Assembly (NCBI GenBank): GCA_002412495.1
Contig: DHVE01000058.1
Location: 1 to 51,561, forward strand
Direction: 5' to 3'
DNA from: Betaproteobacteria bacterium UBA5216
Lineage (GTDB): Bacteria; Pseudomonadota; Gammaproteobacteria; Burkholderiales; SG8-41
Length of the DNA stretch: 51,561 nucleotides
Both the position numbers and the translations under genes were made by a program. The notes beneath the pieces were generated by a model that worked only from the letters and a program-made list of their open reading frames with translations, did not search any database and was not told the DNA's origin. Shown piece by piece: positions 32,696 to 40,446 of the stretch. Each line of letters starts with the position of its first letter. Position 1 is the first letter of the stretch.

Positions 32696-33125
32696 TCCTC
32701 CCCCCTTGAGGGGGAGGATTAAGGTAGGGGGTGTCGTTGAAGTTTGTGAATTGACTAAAGCGATTTCATGATCGCCTGCAAAACGCCGTCCGTGTTGCTC
32801 ATCACTTCATTATTCCAGAATCGTAACACTCGATATCCACGCGATTCCAGCCAGTTTGTTCTTTTTTCATCGTAGACAGACTGTTCCGCATGCTGGCCGC
32901 CGTCGAGTTCGATAATGAGATGTTGTTCAAGGCAAGCGAAATCAACGATATACGCGCCTATGGGTTGCTGGCGACGAAATTTATGGCCCGCAATTTGACG
33001 CCGCCTTAGACGCAGCCAAAGCTTTTGCTCGGCTTCTGTCAGGTTTTTTCGTAATGATCTGACGCGAGAGGTATTCATGCGTTAAGCCTCCCCCCATCCC
33101 CGCCTTCCCCCTCAAGGGGGGAAGG
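32696..33125. mobile_element. DUF559 gene bracketed by inverted 15-mers (candidate mobile unit)
   Basis: The 15-mer CCCCCCTTGAGGGGG (32700-32714) recurs exactly, in inverted orientation, at 33107-33121. Each lies in a larger palindrome (32696-32718 and 33103-33125). The 430-nt interval holds only the DUF559 gene. Whether this is a true mobile unit or two ordinary hairpins is open; the exact inverted match is directly visible. Confidence 0.35.
32755..33078 (-). CDS. DUF559-family endonuclease-like protein, copy 1
   Basis: 107-residue DUF559 protein, a small domain of the restriction-endonuclease-like (Vsr-related) superfamily. Conserved features are LRKNLTEAEQKLWLRLRRRQIAG, KFRRQQPIGAYIVDFACLEQHLIIELDGGQH (putative metal-binding Asp and Glu with the following D-G-G-Q) and VLRFWNNEV. 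It probably cleaves or binds DNA; its biological role is unknown, though such genes are often scattered singly in genomes. It lies 60 nt from the UGSC partner gene's start, between two palindromes of the same 15-mer in inverse orientation. A second copy occurs at 37895-38287. Confidence 0.88.
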   Translation of the reverse strand: MNTSRVRSLRKNLTEAEQKLWLRLRRRQIAGHKFRRQQPIGAYIVDFACLEQHLIIELDGGQHAEQSVYDEKRTNWLESRGYRVLRFWNNEVMSNTDGVLQAIMKSL

Positions 33126-33196
33126 AGTTTCTTGGTGATGCATAGATATCCACGTTGCACACTGCAATGGAGTTGAGTTTAATTGGTGGTTATATG

Positions 33197-34141
33197 TCAC
33201 TCCTCCCGTATCCCCACCTCACGTATCAGCTTTCCCCACTTCGCCATCTCAACCTTGATCGTCGCCGCCAGTTGCTCGGGCGTGCTGCCCACGGTCTCCA
33301 CGCCCGAGTTAAAAAACTTGTCCTTGATGTCGGGCATCACCGCGACTTTCGCCAGTGCATGACTCAATTGCTGCACGATGCCCGCCGCCGTGGCCGCGGG
33401 CGCGAATATGCCGAAGGGCGATGTCGATTCATAACCCGGCAAGCCCGCCGCTGCCAAGGTGGGCAGCCCCGGCGCCAATGCCGAGGGTTGCGCGCTGGTC
33501 ACCGCCAGCGCACGTAGCCGTCCTGAGCGCACATGCGCGGACGCGGAACCCGCGCTCGGTATCATAAGTTGCACCTGGCCCGCGATCACGGCCGTCAGTG
33601 CCGGGCCGCTGCCTTTGTACGGCACGCGAACAATGTTCACGCCAGCCATTGATTTGAACAACTCCGCGCCCAGATGCTGCGTGGAGCCTGTGGAAGCCGA
33701 CGAGTAATTGAGTTCGCCGGGTCTGGCTTTGGCGAGCGCGATCAATTCGGCCACGGACTTCACACCGGCCGCCGGGTGCACCACCAGCACGTTCGGCGTG
33801 TTCACCACCAGCGACACCGGCGCGAAATCTTTCACCGGATCAAAAGGCACGTTCTTGCGCAGAAACGGTGCGAGCCACAGCGGGCTGCCATACAAAATCA
33901 GCGTGTATCCATCGGGCGCGGCGCGCGCCACGATGTCGCCGGCGACGAAGCCACGATTGTCGACCACCACGCGCTGGCCGATTATGGTGGTCAGACCCTG
34001 CGCAATCAGACGCGCGGCGAAGTCGCTGCCGCCACCTGGCTCGGAGGTCACGAGTCGTATGGGCTTGTGCGGATAGGCTTGTCCGTGCGCAAAAGAAGAT
34101 GCAAAAAAATACAATAAAAACAAATGCTTAAACACAATCAT
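33197..34141 (-). CDS. Bug/TctC-family TTT substrate-binding protein (downstream tandem copy)
   Basis: 314-residue receptor. The hydrophobic signal peptide IVFKHLFLLYFFASSFAHGQ is unusually Phe/Leu-rich because its codons lie in an AT-rich mini-repeat (about 34106-34138). The mature part starts AYPHKPIRLVTSEPGGGSDFAARLIA. It has VDNRGFVAGDIVARAAPDGYTLILYGSPLW and HVPYKG-equivalent RVPYKGSGPALTAVIAG, with Arg instead of His. It overlaps its upstream paralogue by 4 nt (ATGA), so the two are translationally coupled. Both share the 'VDNRGF' and 'RGSGPALxxxIA'-type wording and must have arisen by duplication. Confidence 0.92.
   Translation of the reverse strand: MIVFKHLFLLYFFASSFAHGQAYPHKPIRLVTSEPGGGSDFAARLIAQGLTTIIGQRVVVDNRGFVAGDIVARAAPDGYTLILYGSPLWLAPFLRKNVPFDPVKDFAPVSLVVNTPNVLVVHPAAGVKSVAELIALAKARPGELNYSSASTGSTQHLGAELFKSMAGVNIVRVPYKGSGPALTAVIAGQVQLMIPSAGSASAHVRSGRLRALAVTSAQPSALAPGLPTLAAAGLPGYESTSPFGIFAPAATAAGIVQQLSHALAKVAVMPDIKDKFFNSGVETVGSTPEQLAATIKVEMAKWGKLIREVGIREE
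34114..34138. repeat. AT-rich mini-repeat, copy e (inside a gene)
   Basis: AATAAAAACAAATGCTTAAACACAAT resembles TTAAAAACAATAAGTTACACAAT at 4920-4947. It lies across the signal-peptide codons of the downstream tandem Bug gene, on its antisense strand. Confidence 0.4.
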
Positions 34142-35136
34142 TCTTCGCGTATGTTCGCGTCCTTGATGAGCTTGCCCCAGCGCGTCATCTCGGATTTCAT
34201 GGTTGCGGTGAGTTGCGCCGGTGTGCTGGCAATGACTTCCATGCCAGCATTAAAAAACCGTTCGCGCAGTTCATTGCGATTCAGCGCGCGCGTGATTTCC
34301 TGATGCAACCTTTTAATGATGGGCTCCGGCGTGTGAGCAGGGGCAAACAAACCAAACGGCGACGACGATTGATAACCCGGCAGACCCGATGCCGTCAGCG
34401 TGGGCAGCCCCGGCGCCAGCGGCGAGGGTTGCAGACTGGTCACTGCCAACGCACGCAAGCGTCCGGATTTCACCAGTGGCATCGCCGACCCGGCATTGGG
34501 AAACATGATCTGCACCTGCGCCGCGATCAAGCCGTTCAACGCCGGCCCGCTGCCTCGATAGGCCACGCGCACCAGATTAATGCCGGCCATTGCCTTGTAC
34601 AACTCTGCCGCCAGATGCGGTGTCGCCCCCACGGAACTGGAGCCGTAGTTCAATTCGCCCGGTTTTGCTTTCGCCAGCGCAATCAATTCCTCGGATGATT
34701 TGGCCGCTATCGACGGATGCACCACCAGAATGTTGGGCGTATCCACCGTGAGCGTGATCGGCGCAAAATCCCGCAGTGGCTCCCACGGCACGCGCGCGCG
34801 CAAAAATGGCGACAGCCACATCGGCGCGCCATACGCGAGCAAGGTGTAGCCGTCGGGTGCCGCGCGCGCCGCGATTTCGCTGCCCATGAAGCCCCGATTA
34901 TCCACAATGAACTGCTGTCCCATCACGCCACTCACCGACAGCGCAATGGCGCGCGCCACCAAATCGTTGCCGCTGCCGACTTCGGCGGTAACGATGCGCA
35001 CGGGCTTGGTGGGATAGACCTGCCCGGCGCCCGTGGAAGCGGCATGTACCGTGCTCGCATGGAGCAGGCAGGCAAGCACCACGCCGAGCACGATCCGGAC
35101 GAGTAACAGCGGGTTTGGCGTTGCGTATGCGCGCAT
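34138..35136 (-). CDS. Bug/TctC-family TTT substrate-binding protein (upstream tandem copy)
   Basis: 332-residue paralogue of the overlapping downstream gene. The signal peptide runs to about residue 33 (VHAAS), and the mature part begins VYPTKPVRIVTAEVGSGNDLVARAIA. Shared signatures are VDNRGFMGSEIAARAAPDGYTLLAYGAPMW and VRVAYRGSGPALNGLIAAQ, in which the usual HVPYKG reads RVAYRG. Retention of two coupled, diverged receptors suggests different ligands for one permease. It is divergent from the MmgE/PrpD gene across 98 nt holding the palindrome ATTATAAT (about 35160-35167), a possible shared -10 region. Confidence 0.92.
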   Translation of the reverse strand: MRAYATPNPLLLVRIVLGVVLACLLHASTVHAASTGAGQVYPTKPVRIVTAEVGSGNDLVARAIALSVSGVMGQQFIVDNRGFMGSEIAARAAPDGYTLLAYGAPMWLSPFLRARVPWEPLRDFAPITLTVDTPNILVVHPSIAAKSSEELIALAKAKPGELNYGSSSVGATPHLAAELYKAMAGINLVRVAYRGSGPALNGLIAAQVQIMFPNAGSAMPLVKSGRLRALAVTSLQPSPLAPGLPTLTASGLPGYQSSSPFGLFAPAHTPEPIIKRLHQEITRALNRNELRERFFNAGMEVIASTPAQLTATMKSEMTRWGKLIKDANIREE

Positions 35137-35234
35137 GCGTATGGCCTCGAAGTTTCACGATTATAATCATTGAAGTGCATCGCGAAAGCCGTTGTCACAG
35201 CGGTCTCTTACGATCTGGACTGAAAGGAACACCC

Positions 35235-36644
35235 ATGAACAAACCCGCCGAATTCAAAGTCGAACGCGCCGTTGACAGCCTGCAACAGCAGTTGACCGAC
35301 TACACGTGCAACCTGCGTTTTGAAGACCTGCCGCCCGAAGTGGTACACACCACCAAGCTGCGCGTGATCGACACGCTGGGTTCCCTGATCGGCGGATTTT
35401 TCGCCGAGCCGTGCCGTATCGCGCGCGATGTCGCGGCCGCGATGCCCAATCCCGCCGGCGCTACGGTGATTGGCACGCGCATGAAAACCTCGCCGGAAAT
35501 GGCGGCGTATGTCAACGGCGCCACCGCGCGCTACGTCGAGATGAACGATATCTACCACTGGCCCGGCGCCTTCGGCGGACACCCCAGCGACGTGCTGACG
35601 CCGATACTCGCCGCCGCCGAACACGCGCAGGCCAACGGCCGCGATTTCATCACCGCCGTGGTGCTGGGCTACGAGGTGTATCAACGGTTTTCCGACATCT
35701 TCAAAAACGTCGGCATGGGTTTCGATCACACCAACTTCGCGTGCTTGGGCAGCGCGCTCGCATCGGCAAAACTTTTCAAACTCTCGCGCGAGCAAACCGC
35801 GCACGCGATATCGATGGCCGCCGTGCCCAACGTGATCCTGCGGCAGGTGCGCGCCGATCACTACTCCATGTATAAGGCTGTGGCGTCGGGCCATGCGGGA
35901 CGCGCGGGTGTGTTCGCCGCGATACTGGCGCGCGCCGGCATGGAAGGCCCGCATCTGCCATTCGAAGGCAAGGCCGGCTGGTGCGGCCATGTGGCGCGCG
36001 ATATGCTGAAGCTTCAAGCCCTTGGCGGCAAAGGCGTTGAGTTTAGAATCATGCAGGCGCTGGTGAAACCGCGCGCGTCTTGTGGCACCACCATATCGTC
36101 CATCATGGCGACGGAAAAAATCGCCCCCTTGCACGCAAAGGATGTGAAAAAAATCACCGTCGAGGTGTATCAAAAAGCCAAGGAACGCGTCGGCACCGGC
36201 GAACATCGCTGGAACCCCGACACCCGCGAGACCGCCGACCACAGCATTCCCTACGTGGTCGCCGCCACGCTGATGGACGGCACCATCACGCCGCGATCCT
36301 TCAACGACAAGAACTTGTGGAACCCCGAGTTGCGCGCCCTGATTCACAAAATAGAAGTAGTCGCCAATGACGAATTCACCAAGGCGTATGTGAAGGTTCC
36401 AGTGGAACATCGCACGCGTGTCACCGTGCAAACCCATAATGGCGACACCCTCGTGGGCGAAGCCGGCGGCGACGACGACGATCTGAACATGCCCAAGGGG
36501 GACGACATGATCAACGATAAATTCATGTCGCTTTGCGAAGACAGTTACGGGCCGAAGCAAGTCAAGCGCATACTGGCGCAACTGTGGGCGCTCGACGCCA
36601 TGCCCAACGTCGCGGCGATACCACCGGCGCTTGTTATCGCGTAA
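35235..36644 (+). CDS. MmgE/PrpD-family protein
   Basis: 469-residue member of the MmgE/PrpD family (2-methylcitrate dehydratase, cis-aconitate decarboxylase, iminodisuccinate epimerase and relatives), a two-domain metal-independent lyase or isomerase. Features are VVHTTKLRVIDTLGSLIGGFFAEP near the N-terminus, a helical core with VNGATARYVEMND, the HPSD turn (GGHPSDVLTP), and the C-terminal domain RETADHSIPYVVAATL. The AAAGGA at 35223-35228 fixes the ATG at 35235; the open frame extends 120 nt upstream without homology. It is followed 107 nt downstream by a Bug receptor, so the substrate is probably an imported tricarboxylic or dicarboxylic acid. Confidence 0.9.
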   Translation: MNKPAEFKVERAVDSLQQQLTDYTCNLRFEDLPPEVVHTTKLRVIDTLGSLIGGFFAEPCRIARDVAAAMPNPAGATVIGTRMKTSPEMAAYVNGATARYVEMNDIYHWPGAFGGHPSDVLTPILAAAEHAQANGRDFITAVVLGYEVYQRFSDIFKNVGMGFDHTNFACLGSALASAKLFKLSREQTAHAISMAAVPNVILRQVRADHYSMYKAVASGHAGRAGVFAAILARAGMEGPHLPFEGKAGWCGHVARDMLKLQALGGKGVEFRIMQALVKPRASCGTTISSIMATEKIAPLHAKDVKKITVEVYQKAKERVGTGEHRWNPDTRETADHSIPYVVAATLMDGTITPRSFNDKNLWNPELRALIHKIEVVANDEFTKAYVKVPVEHRTRVTVQTHNGDTLVGEAGGDDDDLNMPKGDDMINDKFMSLCEDSYGPKQVKRILAQLWALDAMPNVAAIPPALVIA

Positions 36645-36652
36645 TTGTCGTC

Positions 36653-36693
36653 CTCGTCATTCCGGCACGGGCCGGAACTCAAGCTATGACGAG
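36653..36693. repeat. REP-like nested palindrome
   Basis: Outer arms CTCGTCAT and ATGACGAG (8 of 8 pairs) enclose an inner dyad TTCCGG...CCGGAA. It lies in the 107-nt spacer between the MmgE/PrpD and Bug genes and has no T-run, so it is a dispersed repeat or RNA-processing site more than a terminator. Confidence 0.7.
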
Positions 36694-36751
36694 CCGCAAG
36701 CACAAAAATGGCGCTACACTGCCGTTCACGATCATTATTCGGGAGAGCCGC

Positions 36752-37765
36752 ATGGCAATATCGGTCAGAGCGTTGCGCGGTGTAGTACTGGCCGCAGTGC
36801 TGGCGACCACCGCCTTGAGCGTGCATGCTCAAGTTCAAGGCGCGCAACCGGCGAGCGCCTACCCCAATAAACCCATCCGCATTATCGTGCCCTACCCGCC
36901 CGGCTCCGGTACCGATTTCACCGCGCGTGAAATGGCCAAGGGCATTAATGAAGCCTTTGGGCAGCCCGTGGTAATGGACAACCGCCCCGGCGCGGGCGCC
37001 ACACTGGGGCATGCCCTGATGTCCAAGGCCACGCCGGACGGCTACACGCTGGGATTGGGCACCACCGGCGGGCTGGTTTCCGGCCCGGCGTTGATGGGTA
37101 ACCGCATTCCATACGATCCGCTTAAGGATTTTACCCACATCGGGTTGGCGACCTATGTTTATTACAACGTGTTCGTGACGGCGGCGCTGCCCGTCAACAG
37201 CATGAAGGAACTCATAGCGTACGCCAAGGCACAGCCGGGCAAGCTGAATTACTCATCGCCCGGCGTGGGCACGCCCAATCATATCGGCGGCGCGCAACTG
37301 GTAACCCTGGCGGGCATCAATTTGCTGCATGTACCTTATAAAGGCAGCTCCGTTGCACTGACGGATCTGATCGCCGGCACCATTCATATGAGCATCACCG
37401 GCTTCACCGGTGTACTGCCGCACGTGAAGTCCGGCAAAGTCAGGGTGCTCGCGGTTGGGCATCACGAACGCATCAAGATGATGCCCGACCTGCCGACCGT
37501 CGCCGAAACCGTGCCCGGTTACTACAACACCGGATGGTGGGGACTGGTGGGCCCGCCGGGGTTGCCCAAAGCCATCGTTGAAAAACTGAACAGCACCATC
37601 GTAAAGTATCTGAATTCCCCCGAAGTGATGCAGCGTTTTTTCGTCACCGGACTGGAAGTGGCAACCTCCACACCGCAGGGCTACACCGATCTCATTCGCA
37701 GCGATCTGAATGCGTGGCGCAAGCTGATCAAGGAAGCGAAGATCAGCGTGGATTCGTTGCCGTGA
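36752..37765 (+). CDS. Bug/TctC-family TTT substrate-binding protein
   Basis: 337-residue exported receptor with a clean signal peptide (MAISVRALRGVVLAAVLATT, cleavage after HAQ near residue 28) and a short Gln/Ala linker. It has YPNKPIRIIVPYPPGSGTDFTAREMAKG, VMDNRPGAGATLGHALMSKATPDGYTLGLG, and HVPYKGSSVALTDLIAGT. GGGAG 8 nt upstream confirms the ATG at 36752; longer in-frame starts lie in the repeat upstream. The leader (GATCATTATTCGGGAGAG) resembles that of the Bug gene at 28313. It forms a pair with the preceding MmgE/PrpD gene. Confidence 0.93.
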   Translation: MAISVRALRGVVLAAVLATTALSVHAQVQGAQPASAYPNKPIRIIVPYPPGSGTDFTAREMAKGINEAFGQPVVMDNRPGAGATLGHALMSKATPDGYTLGLGTTGGLVSGPALMGNRIPYDPLKDFTHIGLATYVYYNVFVTAALPVNSMKELIAYAKAQPGKLNYSSPGVGTPNHIGGAQLVTLAGINLLHVPYKGSSVALTDLIAGTIHMSITGFTGVLPHVKSGKVRVLAVGHHERIKMMPDLPTVAETVPGYYNTGWWGLVGPPGLPKAIVEKLNSTIVKYLNSPEVMQRFFVTGLEVATSTPQGYTDLIRSDLNAWRKLIKEAKISVDSLP

Positions 37766-37810
37766 GATTTTGAGGGTTGGTTTGGTAGTAGGGCGCCACC
37801 CTCTCCCCTC

Positions 37811-37836
37811 CCCCTCTCCCGCAGGCGGGAGAGGGG
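37811..37836. repeat. perfect GC-rich hairpin
   Basis: Arms CCCCTCTCCCGC (37811-37822) and GCGGGAGAGGGG (37825-37836) pair perfectly with a 2-nt loop, downstream of the Bug gene. Related hairpins lie at 37921-37946 and 43517-43540. Confidence 0.8.
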
Positions 37837-37894
37837 AATGATTCGGGACGGAGCCTCCCACGCGCTTTTGCCATGTCGTAGCCGCAACCTGATA

Positions 37895-38287
37895 TCAAGC
37901 CTTGCGTTGCTTGCTTGGCTCCCCTCGCCCGCTTGCGGGAGAGGGGCCGGGGGAGAGGGCAACTGCGTCCCGTATTCGCTCCAGCACACCTTCCAGATTT
38001 TGCATAACGTCATTATTCCAAAAGCGCAATACCGTATAGCCTTGTTCGCCGAACCACACATCACGCTGTTGATCCCTCAAGACGTCATCCGCATGTTGCC
38101 CGCCATCAAGCTCAATAATCAGGCCGCGTTCCATGCAAATAAAATCGACTATAAAGCGCCCCAAAGGTTTTTGCCTTTTGAATTTCAACCCCATGAAGCG
38201 ATGCGCGCGCAGGTGATACCACAGGCGCAACTCGGCATCGGTCTGGTGGGTGCGCAGGGTTTTGGCTTTGTCCAGCACTTGAAACAT
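37895..38287 (-). CDS. DUF559-family endonuclease-like protein, copy 2
   Basis: 130-residue DUF559 protein. The family core is clear: LRTHQTDAELRLWYHLRAHRFMG, KFKRQKPLGRFIVDFICMERGLIIELDGGQH and VLRFWNNDVMQNL. The C-terminal tail (SPGPSPASGRGEPSKQ) is translated from a GC-rich palindromic repeat (37921-37946), so the original stop was probably lost or the repeat was inserted. The ATG at 38287 avoids overlapping the metallophosphoesterase stop at 38310; longer in-frame starts would run into that gene. Similar in sequence to the copy at 32755-33078 but not recent. Confidence 0.86.
   Translation of the reverse strand: MFQVLDKAKTLRTHQTDAELRLWYHLRAHRFMGLKFKRQKPLGRFIVDFICMERGLIIELDGGQHADDVLRDQQRDVWFGEQGYTVLRFWNNDVMQNLEGVLERIRDAVALSPGPSPASGRGEPSKQRKA
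37921..37946. repeat. GC-rich hairpin read through by DUF559 gene
   Basis: CCCCTCGCCCGC (37921-37932), TT, then GCGGGAGAGGGG (37935-37946): 11 of 12 pairs. It belongs to the same family as the hairpin at 37811-37836 and forms part of the DUF559 coding tail. Confidence 0.8.
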
Positions 38288-38309
38288 GGCAGACGGGAAA
38301 GCCCGGCAC

Positions 38310-39062
38310 TCACGCCCGGCGGCGTTGCTTCTCGGCGCCCAGCGTATGCGCCACCGCTTTCGCACCCTTGCCCGGCGTCAGCGAAATCAATGCCACGCAC
38401 CCGGTGGGTATCGTGCCCATGTGCGCGGCACACACGCCCGGATAACACGCGAGTGTTTTGCCATGGCGCATTTGCCGGTGCGCATGCACATGGCCCAGCG
38501 CAAGATAGTCAAAACCCGAGGCTTCGATTTCCGAAGGTGTAATCAGCGACGAGCGTTCCATGTCGGGATCATCGGTGTACAGGCCGTGCGCCATGCCGAT
38601 GTGCCACATGTTGCCCTGGCGCGGCGGCACGTTCGCCATCGGTTTGTTGGAGCGGTCGTGATCAAGCATGCAACGCCCCCACACAGTGGAGTGCAAGTCG
38701 GGAAACGTCACTTGCGTGCCTTCCGCGTCGTTGAGCAGGGTCACGTGCGCGCCCGCCTTGCGGAAATCCATGCGCTTCACGATAGAGCGCTCATCCCATA
38801 CATCGTGATTGCCGACGATCACCACGGTCTCGCACGACACGCGCGCGAGTTGTTCGTAGACAAAATCAACGGTTTTTCGCGAGATTTCGTTATGGTCGAA
38901 CAAATCGCCCGCGATCAGGAACAAATCCGATTCCGTTTCCAGCACGGTATCGACCACCTGCGAGAACGCTTCGCGCACCTTGATACCGTCCGGCTCGTCG
39001 TTCAGATGAACGTCGGAGGTATGCGTGATCTTCAGCGGGCGTATCATGGGCAATGTCGGCAA
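38310..39062 (-). CDS. calcineurin-like metallophosphoesterase
   Basis: 250-residue metallophosphoesterase. The five family motifs appear in order: HTSDVHLND (about residues 14-22), AGDLFDH, VIVGNHDVWD, MAHGLY and LALGHVHAHR. These coordinate a dimetal centre. The layout resembles SbcD/YfcE-like nucleases and phosphodiesterases, but the SbcD-type C-terminal cap is absent, so the substrate is unknown. The start at 39062 has an in-frame ATG five codons later. It lies 6 nt downstream of a MmgE/PrpD gene's stop and 22 nt upstream of the DUF559 gene, all on the minus strand. Confidence 0.9.
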   Translation of the reverse strand: MPTLPMIRPLKITHTSDVHLNDEPDGIKVREAFSQVVDTVLETESDLFLIAGDLFDHNEISRKTVDFVYEQLARVSCETVVIVGNHDVWDERSIVKRMDFRKAGAHVTLLNDAEGTQVTFPDLHSTVWGRCMLDHDRSNKPMANVPPRQGNMWHIGMAHGLYTDDPDMERSSLITPSEIEASGFDYLALGHVHAHRQMRHGKTLACYPGVCAAHMGTIPTGCVALISLTPGKGAKAVAHTLGAEKQRRRA

Positions 39063-39068
39063 AACACA

Positions 39069-40415
39069 CTACAACAATTTCAGACTGGGCTGTGATTCCA
39101 GTTTCGCCCAGCGGTCAAACAGGTTGCCTGCCGCCGCGGCATCGACATCCGCGCACAGCAGCATGAACTTGCGCTTGAGATCGGCGCGCGTCAGCGGATC
39201 GGCGGGCATGCCCTTGTAGGTGTTGCCGTCGCGCGACAACTCCCGGCCGTCCTTGAGCCTGACCGTCACGCGCGAGCTGCGCACGCCCTTGCCGGGTTCC
39301 GTCCACACGCTCGATTCGATCTCGCGGCAGGTGGCGCGTATCAATGGGTCTTCCAGCGCGCCGCCAGCAAACGCCTTGGGGTCTTCCGGGTCGCGATGCA
39401 GCGCCACCGCCACGCAAAACGGCACGCTGTATTGCGACTGCATGATATCGCCCGGCTCGCGAATGTTGTGATGCGTCGCCAGGCGCTCGCTGCCGGTGAC
39501 GTGTATTTTCGCCACGTCGGCCGCCTGGAAGCCATGTGCCGCCATCAAATCGCGCAGCGCCTGCACCGGCGTGTGCGCGTTGATGTGGCAGGCGTAACGC
39601 TTCATGCAGATGCGCATCACTTCCCATTGCGTGCCGAGATTCGCCGTGAGCAGCGCGGGCTCGATGTCTTCTTTTTTGCAATACGCATCCAGAAAACCAA
39701 ACTTGCCTTCGAGGATGGTTTCCGGCCCTTCGTAACCGTCGCTCGCCAGTCGCGCGGCAAGGATGCCGGATTCCGAGGCGCGCCCGAGATGCAGACGTTT
39801 CACCATCGCACCCTGACTCGACTTGGTAAACGCCAACAAACCCGACGACAGCGAGCCGGCAATGCCCAGTGCATTCACCAGTTGCGTTTCGGTCAGGCCC
39901 ATCACCAGACCCGCCGCCACGGTTGCACCATAGGCCCCCGTGAGTCCCGGCGCATGAAAACCAATTTTCTCCGGGCTGTGGTGCGTGGCACACGCGATGC
40001 GCAACATGATTTCGGTCGCGGCAACGAATGCCACAATGGCCCTTTTGCCATCGGCGCCGGTTTCTTCGCACGCCGCCAGCAGCGGCGGCAACAGCGTCGC
40101 TCCCGGATGCGCGCCCATGCCCGGATCGCGCACGCTGTCCTGCTCGAACGCGTGCGAGAACAAACCGTTGGCGAGCGCCGCGTACGGAGCATGCACTTTG
40201 CGATCCGGGTAACCAATGCCCGTACACGGGCCGCCGCTGCCGTAGCGCTGCGCGTAATCGGCGGCCATTTTGCTCCATGCAAAACGCGAGCCGAAGGTGG
40301 CCGCGGCCACCGTGTCGATCATGCAATCCTTGGCGCGCTCGACCACTTCAGCGGGTATGTTCTCAAAGCGGAGCGTGGTGGCGAAATGACTGAGTGTCTG
40401 AGTGGCAGTATTCAT
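39069..40415 (-). CDS. MmgE/PrpD-family protein (downstream tandem copy)
   Basis: 448-residue MmgE/PrpD-fold protein. Features are the N-terminal helical domain with VVERAKDCMIDTVAAATFG, the substrate loop HAFEQDSVRDPGMGAHPGATLLP, the late GSERLATHHNIREPGD (an insertion relative to shorter members), and IMQSQYSVPFCVAVAL. The last domain holds VRLKDGRELSRDG. It acts in the cytosol; known relatives dehydrate, decarboxylate or epimerise tri- and dicarboxylic acids. It follows its tandem paralogue by 31 nt and starts inside an AT-rich repeat copy. Translation of the start codon (ATG at 40415) directly abuts that repeat. Confidence 0.9.
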   Translation of the reverse strand: MNTATQTLSHFATTLRFENIPAEVVERAKDCMIDTVAAATFGSRFAWSKMAADYAQRYGSGGPCTGIGYPDRKVHAPYAALANGLFSHAFEQDSVRDPGMGAHPGATLLPPLLAACEETGADGKRAIVAFVAATEIMLRIACATHHSPEKIGFHAPGLTGAYGATVAAGLVMGLTETQLVNALGIAGSLSSGLLAFTKSSQGAMVKRLHLGRASESGILAARLASDGYEGPETILEGKFGFLDAYCKKEDIEPALLTANLGTQWEVMRICMKRYACHINAHTPVQALRDLMAAHGFQAADVAKIHVTGSERLATHHNIREPGDIMQSQYSVPFCVAVALHRDPEDPKAFAGGALEDPLIRATCREIESSVWTEPGKGVRSSRVTVRLKDGRELSRDGNTYKGMPADPLTRADLKRKFMLLCADVDAAAAGNLFDRWAKLESQPSLKLL

Positions 40416-40445
40416 AAGATTTTGTTTTTAAATGATATTTTTAAC
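40413..40445. repeat. AT-rich mini-repeat, copy f
   Basis: CATAAGATTTTGTTTTTAAA followed by TGATATTTTTAAC fills the short spacer between the two tandem MmgE/PrpD genes and includes the start codon of the downstream one. It matches the in-gene copy at 23517-23550 nearly throughout. Confidence 0.5.
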
Positions 40446-40446
40446 T

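Noticed and set aside
35208..36581. 457-residue minus-strand frame opposite the MmgE/PrpD gene
   Set aside because: Shadow of a clear MmgE/PrpD gene; composition is Arg/His-rich and no motif is seen.
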